Positions 9,164 through 17,740 of a stretch of 64,000 nucleotides of DNA are shown here, piece by piece. The translations under genes were made by a program, and so were the position numbers. Below the pieces are notes generated by a model that worked only from the letters and a program-made list of their open reading frames with translations, did no database searches and was not told where the DNA came from. Within the stretch, counting starts at the first letter, position 1. Each line of letters starts with the position of its first letter. The stretch is taken from contig NZ_QGTQ01000017.1 in NCBI RefSeq assembly GCF_003182255.1, forward strand, positions 62,001 through 126,000. The letters are read 5' to 3'. This stretch comes from Paenibacillus cellulosilyticus. GTDB lineage: Bacteria; Bacillota; Bacilli; Paenibacillales; Paenibacillaceae.

Positions 9164-9285
9164 AGGTAAAACAAGTCGTTTGGCCAAGACCTGTAATAAA
9201 TAAGCTAAAGTCATTCAGCAATGAACGGTTTACACCGGAAGAGACATACGATTATATCGTTCAGTTGTTTCCGGGTGAGAAGTGA
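9160..9285 (+). pseudogene. Collapsed RelE/ParE-type toxin remnant
   Basis: A 41-codon frame beginning at the ATG that overlaps the antitoxin stop. The first ~36 residues (MKVKQVVWPRPVINKLKSF, then FTPEETYDYIVQL) look like the start of a ~95-residue RelE/ParE-fold toxin: beta strand, then the first helix pair. Instead of the remaining strands it passes directly into LFPGEK and a stop, which resembles a family C-terminus. The simplest reading is an in-frame internal deletion that removed the catalytic core and left an inactive peptide. The comparison is from memory of the family. Confidence 0.45.
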
Positions 9286-9305
9286 ACGAATTATACCTTT
9301 AACAT

Positions 9306-9337
9306 AACGATCCTCCCTGCAAAGGGAGGATCGTTTA
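9306..9337 (+). terminator. Terminator of the antitoxin/toxin-remnant unit
   Basis: Perfect 13-bp stem AACGATCCTCCCT / AGGGAGGATCGTT with a GCAA tetraloop, then TTATT. It follows the remnant stop by 20 bases. Confidence 0.85.
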
Positions 9338-9391
9338 TTGTAAGAGGCAAATACGCTTGCCCAACCGATAGGGACAATTATTCATCCATGC

Positions 9392-9397
9392 TATAAT
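9392..9397 (+). promoter_or_regulatory. Candidate -10 element for the zinc-ribbon gene
   Basis: Exact TATAAT 36 bases before the chosen start. The best -35-like hexamer, GGGACA at 9371-9376, is at a short 15-base spacing, so only the -10 is convincing. Confidence 0.35.
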
Positions 9398-9432
9398 TAG
9401 GAATCAAATTGCCAGAAAGGATGTATCTGTGC

Positions 9433-10173
9433 ATGAGCATTATTAAGCTGCAGGGCGTAGAACTGGTTCAAGCCCCGATGACCAAATGCAAAACATGCAA
9501 GGGACTGCTAACCGTGCGCAAGCTGGAGGTGCAGTATGTGTCCAGTCAGCGCAAGGACCATACCGCCTATCTGCCTGCCGATGTCTGGTACTGCCAGCAG
9601 TGCGATAAGGGCTATGCATGGGACGCATTCAAGACGGTGATGGACTCGTCGAATCGAAGCTGGAGAATCGTAGAGCTATCCGCCGTTTCGAAAAATGCGG
9701 TCTCCGCCGCTTCCAAGTCACAGCGGCAGCCACAGCCGCAGCAAGTACCGGGCGCTGTCACCGCACAGCTCGACGCGGTCGACTATATCATTGCAGATCA
9801 GGCGCGCTATTGCGTGAACTGCGGAGGCGCTTTAATCAAACAAGCCGTCACGCTGCGCCTGTCCAATGAGCAGCAAGCTTTTTATATTCCATGCGAGATC
9901 CTCCAATGCGGCACCTGCCAACGTTGGCAGATGAGGAGGCATCACTACATGTCCCTGTCCGCGAGCCACAGTCCACATGTTATTCAAGTAGTACACCACG
10001 ATCGCGTCTACGAATCGTTAGCTCATCTCGTCCATCGACAAGGCGCAGCGGGGCAGCCTGCAGCCGGCGACCCTTCTCTGTCAGGACAAGCAGCGAAGAC
10101 GAATAAACAATTTAACAAATACGGTGTGTTTATTCCGGCTCCAACGAATAAGAAGGGTTACTTTGACGAGTGA
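9433..10173 (+). CDS. Protein with two CxxC...CxxC zinc-ribbon-like modules
   Basis: 246 residues. ATG 9433 has AGAAAGGA 11 bases upstream; the frame remains open to TTG 9409. Two similar halves each carry a pair of CxxC knuckles: C19/C22 with C54/C57, and C127/C130 with C159/C162. In each half the knuckles are separated by ~30 residues containing a conserved Y-x-P pattern (AYLPADVWYCQQC; AFYIPCEILQCGTC), so the protein looks like an internal duplication of one zinc ribbon. A Q/P-rich linker (QRQPQPQQ) joins them. There is no membrane segment or enzyme motif; a structural or nucleic-acid-binding role is possible but unproven. The 3' end overlaps the convergent regulator gene by 44 bp. Confidence 0.75.
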   Translation: MSIIKLQGVELVQAPMTKCKTCKGLLTVRKLEVQYVSSQRKDHTAYLPADVWYCQQCDKGYAWDAFKTVMDSSNRSWRIVELSAVSKNAVSAASKSQRQPQPQQVPGAVTAQLDAVDYIIADQARYCVNCGGALIKQAVTLRLSNEQQAFYIPCEILQCGTCQRWQMRRHHYMSLSASHSPHVIQVVHHDRVYESLAHLVHRQGAAGQPAAGDPSLSGQAAKTNKQFNKYGVFIPAPTNKKGYFDE

Positions 10174-11335
10174 GCGCTTTCGTTAGATTGGATGTAAATA
10201 TCTCAATTTCACCCCTAGTTTGTTCATATAGGCTCTTCATCGACGAAACGGGCTCAATACCATGCTCCTGATGAAGCAATCTAGCAAACTCTTCATAATG
10301 TATCATCATGGCGTGACTTTCTCCCATGTGGAGGTAGGCGGTCATGAGCATCTCGTTCAATTCGTCTGAGAAAGGATCAAACTGGAGTGCGCGACGAAGG
10401 CAGAAGACAACCAGTCCAGGCTTGTGCTCCGAGGCATAGAACGCTGCCATTCGTTTGCTTAGCAGGACATAATCCGCTTGGTACTTCTTCTCCATCTCCT
10501 TCGCCCAACTGAAGCCGTCGCCCTCCATATAACTGCCGATATACAGGGAAGCGACACGTTCATAATCGACGATATTGGCGGCATTGATGTTGACGCCTAA
10601 GACAGAGTCAAGAAGATCGACATCACACCATGAACGATCCATTCGAAGGCGGTACGCATTATTCCGCGACTCCAGCGTCTCGTTACATCCCATATCTCTT
10701 AGCATTTTGCGGATATGGTAGACGCATGTGTACAAATACGCGGAGCTTTGCTTCGTGTTCGCTTCCGGCCATAAATCTACTAGGATTTTCTCCTTGGGCA
10801 CGAACTGATTCCGATGATGGACGAGATAGGCCATCAGCTCGCGATCCTTTACTCGCTTCCACTTGATCATGCTTTCGGTCTGGCCGCTGACGTCCCAATG
10901 GAAATGGCCAAAGCAATAAAAGGACGAGACAAACTGCTGCTCAGCCGCCGCTGCACGTTCCTGGAGACGAGCTTTGTGCCGCCAAAATAAACGTTCAATG
11001 GTGTTGTCCAGTCTATCCCGCACCAACGGCTTGAGAATATAATCGACGACATTCAGCTCGAACGCCTCGATGGCATATTGGTCGCAGCCTGTCACGATGA
11101 TAATATCGAGCTCTGGCGATCCCGCCCTCATCTTCTTCAGAGCTGCGAGCCCATTCATAATCGGCTTCTCAAAATCAAGTATGACAGCGTCGACGCCGCC
11201 ATCTTGAATGATTCTAAGAGCTTGTGCAGTTTCATTTAACTTGCCGACAATTTCGATTCCCTTATAGGCTTGAAGTAGGGCCTCCATCAACAGAAGATTA
11301 TTCGTCTCAGCATCGACTAACAATACACGCAGCAT
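10130..11335 (-). CDS. Response regulator with SARP/BTAD output (REC-wHTH-BTAD)
   Basis: 401 residues. An N-terminal receiver (1-120) has phospho-acceptor D54 (AVILDFEKP), T82 (IIVTG) and K102 (YILKPL); the acidic pocket is D8-A9-E10 in place of the usual adjacent pair. A winged helix (about 155-225, KDRELMAYLVHH...LYTCVYHIRKML) is followed by a bacterial transcriptional activation domain of TPR-like helices (about 240-385) ending in a GIEPVSSMKSLYEQ segment. This is the SARP-type layout fused to a receiver that is common in Paenibacillus. No histidine kinase is adjacent, so its partner is elsewhere. The last 44 bp lie under the 3' end of the opposing zinc-ribbon gene, so the two messages can pair. 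Confidence 0.88.
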   Translation of the reverse strand: MLRVLLVDAETNNLLLMEALLQAYKGIEIVGKLNETAQALRIIQDGGVDAVILDFEKPIMNGLAALKKMRAGSPELDIIIVTGCDQYAIEAFELNVVDYILKPLVRDRLDNTIERLFWRHKARLQERAAAAEQQFVSSFYCFGHFHWDVSGQTESMIKWKRVKDRELMAYLVHHRNQFVPKEKILVDLWPEANTKQSSAYLYTCVYHIRKMLRDMGCNETLESRNNAYRLRMDRSWCDVDLLDSVLGVNINAANIVDYERVASLYIGSYMEGDGFSWAKEMEKKYQADYVLLSKRMAAFYASEHKPGLVVFCLRRALQFDPFSDELNEMLMTAYLHMGESHAMMIHYEEFARLLHQEHGIEPVSSMKSLYEQTRGEIEIFTSNLTKALTRQSNPSYSLEPE

Positions 11336-11647
11336 CTATAAGAATGGCTCCTTAACGGATGAACGTTGTACCAGATGGCAGTGGCGCTATCCATTATTGG
11401 ATGGCAGCTGGTCGTTCTTCCAAATCGACTTATGCACCTAGTTTACATTATTTTGCTAGAGTCAGTCGATTCGCTAGTGGGACTTTTTACTCATTAAATC
11501 TTGTAATTTTTGTGACTAAAGTCTCGACGATCTCCGAAATATCCTAGGATTTGCAAAAGATACTTTATTGTGATGGGCAACGTGAGCAATATGGGCAATA
11601 ATAAGAGAGTATTCATCCGAAATGATAAGGCAGGAGTTGTGCGCATT
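11336..11647. other. Gene-free stretch between divergent SARP regulator and MBL hydrolase
   Basis: 312 bases that should hold both divergent promoters. Around 11390-11420 ATGGCAG occurs twice inside a CCAG...CTGG-bounded block with an internal TCCATTATTGGA palindrome, a possible operator. No RNA gene or further coding frame is convincing. Confidence 0.4.
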
Positions 11648-12763
11648 ATGCATGCATTCGAAATCATAGTAGCTATCCTCATCGTTCTCGTTGTCATTAC
11701 CGTCCTCTTCCTGCGTTATTATCCGCCATTCGGGGCGCGTGCCTCGAAGGAGCAGCGGCAGCGATACGGGCAATCTGCCCCGTACAACGGGCAGAAGCGA
11801 AAGTTCGAGAATCTCATTCCGACGAGTATGTCCATGAATGCGAAGGAAGGCGTCGATCTGCTGAAGCAGTATTTAAAGGGTAATCGGAACGCGAGACCGC
11901 GCCGACCGCTGTCGGCGTCTGCGTTCGACTTACAGGCCATTCACAGCGGTGGCGAACAGCCGAAGGTGACGTGGTTCGGCCACTCGGCTGCGCTTCTAGA
12001 GCTGGACGGCGTCAAGCTATTGCTTGACCCGATGCTTGGTCGCGCGCCGTCTCCCGTTCCGGTCGTAGGCGGCAAACGATACAGCGAGTCGATGGCAGGA
12101 ATCATTGAGGCGCTCCCAGCCATTGATGCCATCATCATGTCGCATGACCATTACGATCATCTTGATTACGGTTCGATTCAGCGATTGAAGCATAAAGTAG
12201 GCCAGTTCATTGTACCGCTTGGCGTAGGCAATCACTTCGAGCGCTGGGGGATTGAGCGGGAACGAATTAAGGAATTTGATTGGTGGAACGAATATTCGTT
12301 CAACGGGCTGTCTCTTGCTTGCACGCCGGCGAGACATTTCTCGGGCCGGGGTCTGAATGACCGTAACTCGACGCTCTGGTGCTCCTGGGTAATCAGAGGC
12401 CGCAGCGCAAGCGTCTACTTCAGCGGCGACAGCGGGTACGGGCCGCATTTTGCTCAGATCGGGGAGAAGTACGGTCCTTTCGATCTGACGCTCATGGAGT
12501 GCGGGCAGTACAACGAGCGCTGGGCGGCGATCCATATGATGCCGGAGCAGACGGTACAAGCCCATCTCGATGTGCGTGGCAAAGTGTTGATTCCAATCCA
12601 CTGGGCCGGATTTACGCTGGCGCTCCATGATTGGACGGACCCGGTCGAACGTGCGGTTCGAAGCGCGAAGGAACGGGATGTGCAGGTGTGTACGCCAAGA
12701 ATCGGCGAGACCGTTGCGATCAATGCGGGGGCTTATCCGACGGGAGCTTGGTGGCGGGAGTAG
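11648..12763 (+). CDS. Membrane-anchored metallo-beta-lactamase-fold hydrolase (NAPE-PLD/RomA-like)
   Basis: 371 residues. ATG 11648 is preceded by CAGGAG at a suitable distance and begins directly with a membrane helix (FEIIVAILIVLVVITVLFL), so the enzyme is anchored with a single N-terminal segment; an upstream start at 11570 would add an unlikely charged leader. The zinc site is HDHYDH (H166-H171), with later ligands in TPARHFSGRG, YFSGDSGYG and PIHWAGFTLA. WFGHSA and ALHDWTDP are typical of the NAPE-phospholipase D-like branch, which hydrolyses phosphodiesters in membrane lipids. The natural substrate here is unknown. The gene is monocistronic with a strong terminator. Confidence 0.85.
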   Translation: MHAFEIIVAILIVLVVITVLFLRYYPPFGARASKEQRQRYGQSAPYNGQKRKFENLIPTSMSMNAKEGVDLLKQYLKGNRNARPRRPLSASAFDLQAIHSGGEQPKVTWFGHSAALLELDGVKLLLDPMLGRAPSPVPVVGGKRYSESMAGIIEALPAIDAIIMSHDHYDHLDYGSIQRLKHKVGQFIVPLGVGNHFERWGIERERIKEFDWWNEYSFNGLSLACTPARHFSGRGLNDRNSTLWCSWVIRGRSASVYFSGDSGYGPHFAQIGEKYGPFDLTLMECGQYNERWAAIHMMPEQTVQAHLDVRGKVLIPIHWAGFTLALHDWTDPVERAVRSAKERDVQVCTPRIGETVAINAGAYPTGAWWRE

Positions 12764-12783
12764 CAGGGGACATAAGAATGAAG

Positions 12784-12816
12784 CGGGACGCATCCATTTG
12801 ATGCGTCCCGTTTTTT
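12784..12816 (+). terminator. Terminator after the MBL hydrolase
   Basis: Perfect 11-bp stem CGGGACGCATC / GATGCGTCCCG followed by six T. Confidence 0.9.
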
Positions 12817-13093
12817 GCATTTGCAGCAATCAACGAATCGGCTCTGGTTTCAACGTCTCACTTCGGACAACACCAGTGTTTATGCGGGCTGGTGCACTAA
12901 TTTTAGCTTCTTTCACTTATTTAAGGTCGACCGTTTTCTAAGTCATTTTTATCCAATGACACTCACTCTAATCCAATGATTGTCCCCATATTTTTCCGTT
13001 GCCCTCGAATCTATACTGTAGTTGCTAAGAATTTGTAAGCGTTTCAATTAGACGCTTCACAGCATAATCCTCCACCAAGAAGGGGCGATTCAG
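12817..13093. other. Long upstream region of the SLH glycosidase
   Basis: About 280 bases with no coding frame worth reporting. It is pyrimidine-rich in the middle, contains two ATCCAATGA copies (about 12951 and 12972), and ends in a catabolite-type palindrome reported separately. Confidence 0.5.
13034..13057 (+). promoter_or_regulatory. cre-like operator candidate upstream of the glycosidase
   Basis: TGTAAGCGTTTCA resembles the CcpA cre core TGTAAGCGTTnnCA but is one base short. It is part of an inverted repeat AAGCGT (13037-13042) / ACGCTT (13052-13057). Catabolite control of a secreted glycosidase would be sensible, but the match is imperfect. Confidence 0.35.
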
Positions 13094-16000
13094 ATGAAGG
13101 GTAACAGGGGCAGGCAGGGCAGGAGAAGAGGGGCAGGCATACTCGTTTTAATCGCAATGCTGTTAGTGAATTTGCTGTCGGTTGTTCCGACTGCAGCAGC
13201 GGCAGATCCGGTCATACCGGACGATGCGATGAAGATTAATGGTGAAGACGCAATAGCGGGCAACATCGGCAATGATCCGAACGGTCAGGAAGGCTCGTAT
13301 GCATGGATTGATCACAACAGTGCAGACTCGCGCATTACGTATGAGATTACGGCAGCTGAGGCGGGAACGTATCAATTTGCTTTCCGCTACACAGCAGGTA
13401 CGGTTGGCACGGCGAAGGCAAGAACATTGGCTGTTGACGTGAACGATCAAGTTCATGTGGATGATCTGACACTGCCGGATACAGGGACATGGAATACATG
13501 GTTCACGGCTTACGAGACACTTGATCTGCAAGCAGGATTGAATACGGTTACATTGCGTTCGGAAGCGGCACAGAACGGGATGTGTCTGGACTACTTCCAC
13601 GTTTGGGAGACAGCTGTAGAGCCTGCTCCTACAACTCGTTACGAGGCGGAGAATGCCGACATTAACCGGGCAATCGTATGGGAGAGCACGCAAGCGTCGG
13701 AAGGCAAGTACATCGGCAACATCGATTACGACGACAGCTATGTGCAGTTCAACCAAGTGCATGTGGACACGGCAGGCACGTATGGGGTAACGATCGGGTA
13801 TGCGAACGGAACAGGGGCAGACTCAACGCATAATCTGGTCATCAATGACACACCTGCAGGTACGGTTACATACCCTGCGACCGGCGGATGGATGAACACG
13901 ACGCCTTATAACGATTTTGGGCAAAAGAAAACGATCAACGTTGAGCTCCAAGCAGGCGATAACACGATTCGTCTGGTCAAAGGAACCGGCTACGCCGAGG
14001 TCGACTATATCGATCTGATCGGCTCCGTGCCGAAGGTTAGTGTACAAGCCGTCTCGATTCCAACGCCAAGCTCGAATCGTATATTCGTAGGCGAGACGCT
14101 GCGGCTCAGTGCAGTTGTCACGCCGGATAATGCATCCAAGAAGCAGGTGCTGTGGACGGCAGCTAACTCGGACGAATCAACCGAAGCAAGGGCAACGATC
14201 GATGCTTACGGCGTACTGACCTCACTAGCGGCCGGCGACGTGACGGTAACCGCGACATCGGTTGATAATCCGGCAGCGACCGCTTCCGTGACGATCACGA
14301 TTGCGAACGTTGATCCGTTCGTCGTTGACCTATCCGATCGCTATCGCCCGGTAACGCACGCGGCATCCGGTGCATTGTACGGACTAGCTGAAGAAGGTCG
14401 TCCAACAGACGATCTCATCGCGCCGCTCAAGCCGCGCATGTTCACGCAGATGGCGCCAAGTGGCGGCCAGCTGCCGAATGGAGAAGTGTCGCCGATCGGC
14501 GATGCGCTGAAGGTGGCTTCGATTGCAGAACGCAACGGCGCTTCGGTGACGATCCGGATGCCGGATATTTACCCCGATTTCCCGTACAAGTGGGTAAGCT
14601 GGGACGACTGGTATGCGAAGGTCGATCAGATGGTGAACGCTAGACTGACGTCTGGCGCGAGCAATATTTATGCGTATGAGCTCTGGAATGAGCCGGATTG
14701 GACTTGGGATACGACGAAGGCAGGCGCTTATCTCGACGGCTGGAAGAAGACCTACGACCGCGTACGTTCGCTTGACCCAGACACGCCAATCATGGGACCA
14801 AGCTACAGCATCTATGTTGAGAGCTGGCTGCGCGACTTCCTCTCCTATTGCAAAACAAACAACTGCTTGCCGGATATCATTAGCTGGCATGAGCTAGGCG
14901 ACTTTAGCGGCACACCGAACCCGCAGAACATTGAGTCGCGTATCGCTAACTACCGAGCAATCGAACAGGAGCTGGGCATCGATCCGCTGCCAATCAGCAT
15001 TAACGAATATATGGCGTATTCCGAGGATACGATTCCAGGCAACACGATTCAATATATCGCGCAGTTCGAGCGCGGCGGAGTGGATACGGCGAACACGGCA
15101 TTCTGGTTCCGTCCAGGTCGTCTTAGCAACATCGTGACGGATACAGGTAAACGGAATGGCTCATGGTGGATGTTCAAATGGTACGGTGATATGACAGGCA
15201 AGATGGCGATGACGACACCTCCACAGCCAAGCAGCATGGGTCTTGATGGTATTGCCAGCGTCGATACGAGCAGCAGCAATGTGCAAGTTATATTCGGCGG
15301 TGCGGATGGCGATCGCGACATTGTTGTACGCGGCTTCGATTCCGATGGACTTGCCTATACAGGCGGAAAAGCTTACGTGACCGTTGAGTCGACACCTTGG
15401 TACGGTGTTGATACCGAAGTGAAGGCGCCGACTGCCGTTTACAGCGGCGAGTTCGATATCGTGGACGGTCAAATCATTGTCCCGATGACGGATATGAACC
15501 CGATCTCGGCTTATCACATCGTCATTACGCCAGCGCAAGCGACGGCGAATACGCGTTACGAGAGTGAGCACGCCACGACGAATAAAGCAGGCATCTTCGC
15601 AAGCGAGCATGCTTCGAATGTTAAGTACGTCGGACAGATTGATTTTGCAGACAGCTATATAGAATATACGGTTAATGCGGCAGCTGCGGGTACTTACAAC
15701 CTGACAATTGGTTATGCGAATGGCATGGATACAGTGTCGACGCACGAATTGTCGGTGAACGGTAAAGCGGCAGGTACGGTTTCGTATGCGCCAACAGGTG
15801 GCTGGACCTGGAGCGGAAAGACGGGTGTGGCTTCCGTACAAGTAACGCTGACAGCAGGTGCGAATACGATTCGTCTGACCAAAGGCGAGACGGGCGGCTA
15901 CGCGGAGCAGGATTATATTCAGCTCACGCCGGTAACCGCATACGAGCAGCGTTTCGAGGCGGAGCAGGCGACAATTACGGATGCACAAGTGTTCACTGGA

Positions 16001-17617
16001 AGCTATGCTTCGGACTTCCGTTATGTTGGCTATATTAACAATTCGGACAGCTCCCTGTTATTCCAACCGATTGTTCCGACAGCAGGCCAATACACGCTGG
16101 AGATCGGTTATGCGAATGGCACGGAGACGACTTCGTCACACACGCTTACGATTAACGGCACGGACTCCGTTGTGCAATATGCACCGACAGGTGGCTGGGT
16201 GAATGCCTATGCGAACAAAGGCAATCGCAAAACCGTAACGCTTGACGTCAATCTGATCGAGGGCGAGAACAGCATCAAGCTGACGAAGATGGATGGCTAT
16301 GCGGAGCTCGACTACATCAAGCTGACCGCTGCGGCAGCTCCAGTCGATAACGGTGGTAACAATGGCGGAGAAGATGGTGGTAATAATGGTGGCGGCAATG
16401 GGAACGGCGGAGGCGGCACAACAGGCTCCGGTGGTACCTTGGTCGCAGCAGCACCATCGAGCAGCAACACCGTTGGCACCAACGGTGTAGTGACGGCCAA
16501 GTCGACTGTTGACGCGGCAGGCGCAGCATCGGCTGTATTCGAGGCCGATTCACTGAGTGAAGCAATCCAACAAGCAGCAAGCGGCAAGCTGACGCTGAAG
16601 ATCGATGGAGCAGATAAGGCTGGCAAGGTATCGATTACGATTCCAGCGGCACCGCTTCGTGATGCTGGCAAAGGGTTAACCGACGTTACGATTGAAGTAA
16701 ATGGCGTGACGGTTGTAGTTGATGCATCGCTGCTGACGCAAACCAGTGATGCGAAGAACATCGTCCTTATGGTTAGTACGAAGTCGGCTTCCGAGCTGCC
16801 AGACAGCGTACGTGATGTAGTTGGCGATGCGACCGTATATGATTTCTCCCTGACGCTGGATGGTAATCGCATTGCCGACTTCGGTCAACATGGTGTAACG
16901 GTCAGCGTTCCATATGAGCTGAAGCAGGGCGAGGATCCGCACAACGTCGTCATCGTCTACCTGACAGACAGTGGCGACTACGAGGTTGTAACGAACGGTT
17001 GGTACGATGAGAAGACGGGCACAGTGACGTTCCAGCCAAAGCATTTCAGCCTATATGCAGCGATTTACGTCGATGCAAGCTTTAATGATCTAGGTGCTGA
17101 ACAATGGGCAACGACGGCAGTTGAGGCACTTGCTGCACGTGAAATCGTCAAAGGTGATGGCAAAGGTGCATTCCGTCCGAACGATTCCATCACACGTGCA
17201 GAGTTTGTGCAGATGGTCGTCCAAGCATTTGGTCTATCGAATGACCAGGCATCGGCAAGCTTCTCTGATGTGAATAAGGACGATTGGTTCTATGCTTCTG
17301 TCGCGGCTGCGGAGCAATATGGCATCGTTACTGGCAGAGCGGACGGCACATTCGGCGCATCATCCAACATCTCAAGACAAGATATGGCGCTGATTCTGTA
17401 TCGTGTTGCGAAGCTGGTTGGTACACCGCTCAACACCGGCGAACCTAGCAGCTTCTCGGATGCATCCGCGATTGCTGGCTATGCAGCTGATGCAGTCGAG
17501 GCGATGTACCAAAGTGGTATCGTGCATGGCATGGGCAACGGCAGCTTCGAGCCAGGTGCACAAGCAACGCGCGCTCAGGCTGCAATGATGATCTACAATT
17601 TGCTGCAACTGACATAA
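13094..17617 (+). CDS. Secreted SLH-anchored multidomain glycoside hydrolase (clan GH-A-like) with CBM35-type modules
   Basis: 1507 residues. A signal peptide (basic start, hydrophobic core, cleavage near AAAA-DPV) leads to: a carbohydrate-binding beta-sandwich (~40-175); a CBM35-like module beginning TRYEAEN (~181-312); a Big_2 Ig-like domain (~316-403); a TIM-barrel glycosidase (~405-780) with putative acid/base E533 in LWNEPDW and nucleophile E638 in SINEYM, the clan GH-A arrangement; two further CBM35-like modules (from ~821 and ~953) that are near copies of the first; an Asn/Gly-rich linker; a ~200-residue domain common beside SLH repeats; and three SLH repeats to the C-terminus (~1332-1507). 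It should be held on the secondary cell-wall polymer and act on plant or microbial polysaccharide. I cannot assign a GH family number; GH39-like is the nearest impression. Confidence 0.88.
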   Translation: MKGNRGRQGRRRGAGILVLIAMLLVNLLSVVPTAAAADPVIPDDAMKINGEDAIAGNIGNDPNGQEGSYAWIDHNSADSRITYEITAAEAGTYQFAFRYTAGTVGTAKARTLAVDVNDQVHVDDLTLPDTGTWNTWFTAYETLDLQAGLNTVTLRSEAAQNGMCLDYFHVWETAVEPAPTTRYEAENADINRAIVWESTQASEGKYIGNIDYDDSYVQFNQVHVDTAGTYGVTIGYANGTGADSTHNLVINDTPAGTVTYPATGGWMNTTPYNDFGQKKTINVELQAGDNTIRLVKGTGYAEVDYIDLIGSVPKVSVQAVSIPTPSSNRIFVGETLRLSAVVTPDNASKKQVLWTAANSDESTEARATIDAYGVLTSLAAGDVTVTATSVDNPAATASVTITIANVDPFVVDLSDRYRPVTHAASGALYGLAEEGRPTDDLIAPLKPRMFTQMAPSGGQLPNGEVSPIGDALKVASIAERNGASVTIRMPDIYPDFPYKWVSWDDWYAKVDQMVNARLTSGASNIYAYELWNEPDWTWDTTKAGAYLDGWKKTYDRVRSLDPDTPIMGPSYSIYVESWLRDFLSYCKTNNCLPDIISWHELGDFSGTPNPQNIESRIANYRAIEQELGIDPLPISINEYMAYSEDTIPGNTIQYIAQFERGGVDTANTAFWFRPGRLSNIVTDTGKRNGSWWMFKWYGDMTGKMAMTTPPQPSSMGLDGIASVDTSSSNVQVIFGGADGDRDIVVRGFDSDGLAYTGGKAYVTVESTPWYGVDTEVKAPTAVYSGEFDIVDGQIIVPMTDMNPISAYHIVITPAQATANTRYESEHATTNKAGIFASEHASNVKYVGQIDFADSYIEYTVNAAAAGTYNLTIGYANGMDTVSTHELSVNGKAAGTVSYAPTGGWTWSGKTGVASVQVTLTAGANTIRLTKGETGGYAEQDYIQLTPVTAYEQRFEAEQATITDAQVFTGSYASDFRYVGYINNSDSSLLFQPIVPTAGQYTLEIGYANGTETTSSHTLTINGTDSVVQYAPTGGWVNAYANKGNRKTVTLDVNLIEGENSIKLTKMDGYAELDYIKLTAAAAPVDNGGNNGGEDGGNNGGGNGNGGGGTTGSGGTLVAAAPSSSNTVGTNGVVTAKSTVDAAGAASAVFEADSLSEAIQQAASGKLTLKIDGADKAGKVSITIPAAPLRDAGKGLTDVTIEVNGVTVVVDASLLTQTSDAKNIVLMVSTKSASELPDSVRDVVGDATVYDFSLTLDGNRIADFGQHGVTVSVPYELKQGEDPHNVVIVYLTDSGDYEVVTNGWYDEKTGTVTFQPKHFSLYAAIYVDASFNDLGAEQWATTAVEALAAREIVKGDGKGAFRPNDSITRAEFVQMVVQAFGLSNDQASASFSDVNKDDWFYASVAAAEQYGIVTGRADGTFGASSNISRQDMALILYRVAKLVGTPLNTGEPSSFSDASAIAGYAADAVEAMYQSGIVHGMGNGSFEPGAQATRAQAAMMIYNLLQLT

Positions 17618-17647
17618 TACGATGTAGAGTATATGAAGGCAGGTAAT

Positions 17648-17685
17648 AGAGCGCCGTCCCGATCATGGGGCGGCGCTCTGCTTGT
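17648..17685 (+). terminator. Terminator after the SLH glycosidase
   Basis: AGAGCGCCG...CGGCGCTCT stem extended by CCC/GGG inside, then a short T-rich tail. Confidence 0.8.
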
Positions 17686-17740
17686 TATCACGTATGCATG
17701 GTATACTGGGTGTAAAATGTAAGAAACTCGAGGTGACCCC

